Part shown: positions 63,037 through 64,000 of the stretch, one piece after another | Position numbering within the stretch: position 1 is the first letter of the stretch | Layout: every line of letters begins with the position of its first letter | DNA from: Synechococcus sp. BIOS-E4-1 | GTDB taxonomy: Bacteria; Cyanobacteriota; Cyanobacteriia; PCC-6307; Cyanobiaceae | DNA: 64,000 nt | Assembly: GCF_014279995.1 (NCBI RefSeq) | Contig: NZ_CP047935.1 | Coordinates: 3,245,494-3,309,493 of the forward strand | Reading direction: 5' to 3' | Program-made: the position numbers and the translations under genes | Notes under the pieces: model-generated | The model's input: the letters and a program-made list of their open reading frames with translations, nothing else | What the model was told of the DNA's origin: nothing | Database searches by the model: none

Positions 63037-64000
63037 TCACGCTGCTTTCTGATCCAGAAGGCTGGCTGCATAAGCCTCAGCTTCGCGGCGGTCACCGCCA
63101 GCCAGTTCAGCCAGCTCATGCTGACGCTCCTGAGTGTCCCGCAGATGGGACACTCGTGAATGGGTCACCCCATCGCAAACGTCTTTGCTGACGCGGAAAT
63201 GATGGTCAGCCGCTGCGGCCACCAGCGGCTGATGGGTGACACAGAACACCTGTCGATGGCGCGACAACATGCGCAGCAAATCGGCCATGGCACCGCTGAC
63301 ACGGCCGCTCACTCCGGTATCGATTTCATCGAAGAGCAAGGTGCTGGATCCATCCACATCCGCAAGGCAGGTCTTGAGAGCCAGTAAAAAACGCGACATC
63401 TCACCACCGGACGCCACTTCAGTCAGCGGAGCCATGGGCTGACCAGGGTTGGCTGAGAACAGGAAGCAGACCGTATCCGCACCGCTCTCTCCAGGTTCAG
63501 ACGGCTCCACAGCAACCTCAAATCTCACATTGGCTAATCCCATGGGCCTGAGATGGGCTATCAACCGCTCCTGCAGCTCAGCCGCCACGACCAGACGCTT
63601 TGAACGCAGAGAAGCGTTACTGCGATCACGGGCCAGACAAGCCGTCTTCTCCTGGCTGCGCAACTGCTCGAGCAGTGCATCAACACCACCGGACTGGTGA
63701 CGCCCACGCAGCTCATCACGACGCTGGATCAAATCGATCAGATCCTGCCCATGACGGCGTTCCAGGCGCTTGAGCTCGGCCAGACGCTCCTGAAGCAACG
63801 CCAGACGATGGGAATCACTGTCCAAGGAAGCGCCATAACCCTCAAGCTCTCGGATCAGATCATGAACACCTGATTCAAGGTCGAGACATCGTTCGCTCAG
63901 AGACTGCAGCGATGGGTCGAGACCCTGCATCTGCCGTAACTCATGGCTGCAGGCCTGCAGATGATCAAGCGTTGAGGGTGCCTGATCCGCTCCGTCCTGA
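63037..64000 (-). CDS. recN: DNA repair protein RecN, 5' end beyond window
   Basis: C-terminal half of the SMC-like repair ATPase RecN. The coiled-coil return segment is followed by RFEVAVEPSEPGESGADTVCFLFSANPGQPMAPLTEVASGGEMSRFLLALK (ABC signature), then TLLFDEIDTGVSGRVSGAMADLL (Walker B) and QVFCVTHQPLVAA. The frame stays open through base 64000, so the N-terminal Walker A half lies to the right, outside the window. Confidence 0.94.
   Translation of the reverse strand, partial: QDGADQAPSTLDHLQACSHELRQMQGLDPSLQSLSERCLDLESGVHDLIRELEGYGASLDSDSHRLALLQERLAELKRLERRHGQDLIDLIQRRDELRGRHQSGGVDALLEQLRSQEKTACLARDRSNASLRSKRLVVAAELQERLIAHLRPMGLANVRFEVAVEPSEPGESGADTVCFLFSANPGQPMAPLTEVASGGEMSRFLLALKTCLADVDGSSTLLFDEIDTGVSGRVSGAMADLLRMLSRHRQVFCVTHQPLVAAAADHHFRVSKDVCDGVTHSRVSHLRDTQERQHELAELAGGDRREAEAYAASLLDQKAA

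Noticed and set aside
1-64000. tRNA, rRNA, CRISPR arrays, IS elements, integrase or phage genes
   Set aside because: Looked for typical cloverleaf ends, regularly spaced repeats and transposase/integrase motifs; none were convincing.

Overview
The window reads as chromosome of a marine unicellular cyanobacterium of the Synechococcus/Cyanobium group. The evidence is a PsbQ lipoprotein, a two-domain sucrose-phosphate synthase, Tic20, a ferredoxin-type nitrite reductase, a cyanobacterial-type nitrate reductase with NarM, NtcA-like GTA-N8-TAC boxes, several small cyanobacteria-specific proteins, and dense, moderately GC-rich gene packing. No rRNA, tRNA, CRISPR array, transposase or phage gene was seen.

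Layout. 1-5.3 kb: a glutamine amidotransferase cut by the left edge; a very small PirA-like gene (DUF4278) preceded by a perfect NtcA box and an RNA that resembles the glutamine riboswitch; then a tightly overlapping trio of circularly permuted ATP-grasp ligase, alpha-E protein and transglutaminase, and a convergent cupin-like gene. 5.3-9.1 kb: an AT-richer insert with a glycosyltransferase and a DUF5672 protein. A decayed copy of moaA/mobA lies on its left and the intact moaA-mobA pair on its right. 9.1-26 kb: a nitrogen-assimilation supercluster with molybdenum cofactor synthesis (moaA, mobA, moaC, moeA, moaE, moaD, moaB), nitrate uptake and reduction (nrtP, narB, narM), siroheme synthesis (SUMT, CbiX-type chelatase), nitrite reduction and transport (nirA, a 44-residue protein, focA-type channel, HEAT protein) and cyanase (cynS). 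The logic is nitrate import, reduction by a Mo enzyme, nitrite reduction by a siroheme enzyme, and cyanate as an alternative nitrogen source.

25-39 kb: a TrpD-like protein, an acetyltransferase, an MFS exporter, polyphosphate kinase, a group 2 sigma factor, a phytol-kinase-like membrane protein, DAHP synthase, aconitase B, a ClC channel and a radical SAM protein. 39-47 kb: a calpain-type cysteine peptidase with duplicated N-terminal repeats, an O-antigen-ligase/IctB-like membrane protein, purU, a broken sulfiredoxin gene, psbQ, a DAO-type oxidoreductase and pstS. 47-64 kb: core genes (dnaK, aroE, tic20, rpsF, argG, mraY, purT, spsA, uvrA, recN) with small cyanobacterial hypotheticals between them.

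The points most worth a second look are the NtcA box/riboswitch/pirA unit at 0.8-1.1 kb, the moaA-mobA duplication scar flanking an island, the sulfiredoxin pseudogene, the calpain-like protein, and two genes that seem to start at CTG inside a CTGA overlap. All functional calls come from reading protein and nucleotide motifs; no database search was possible.
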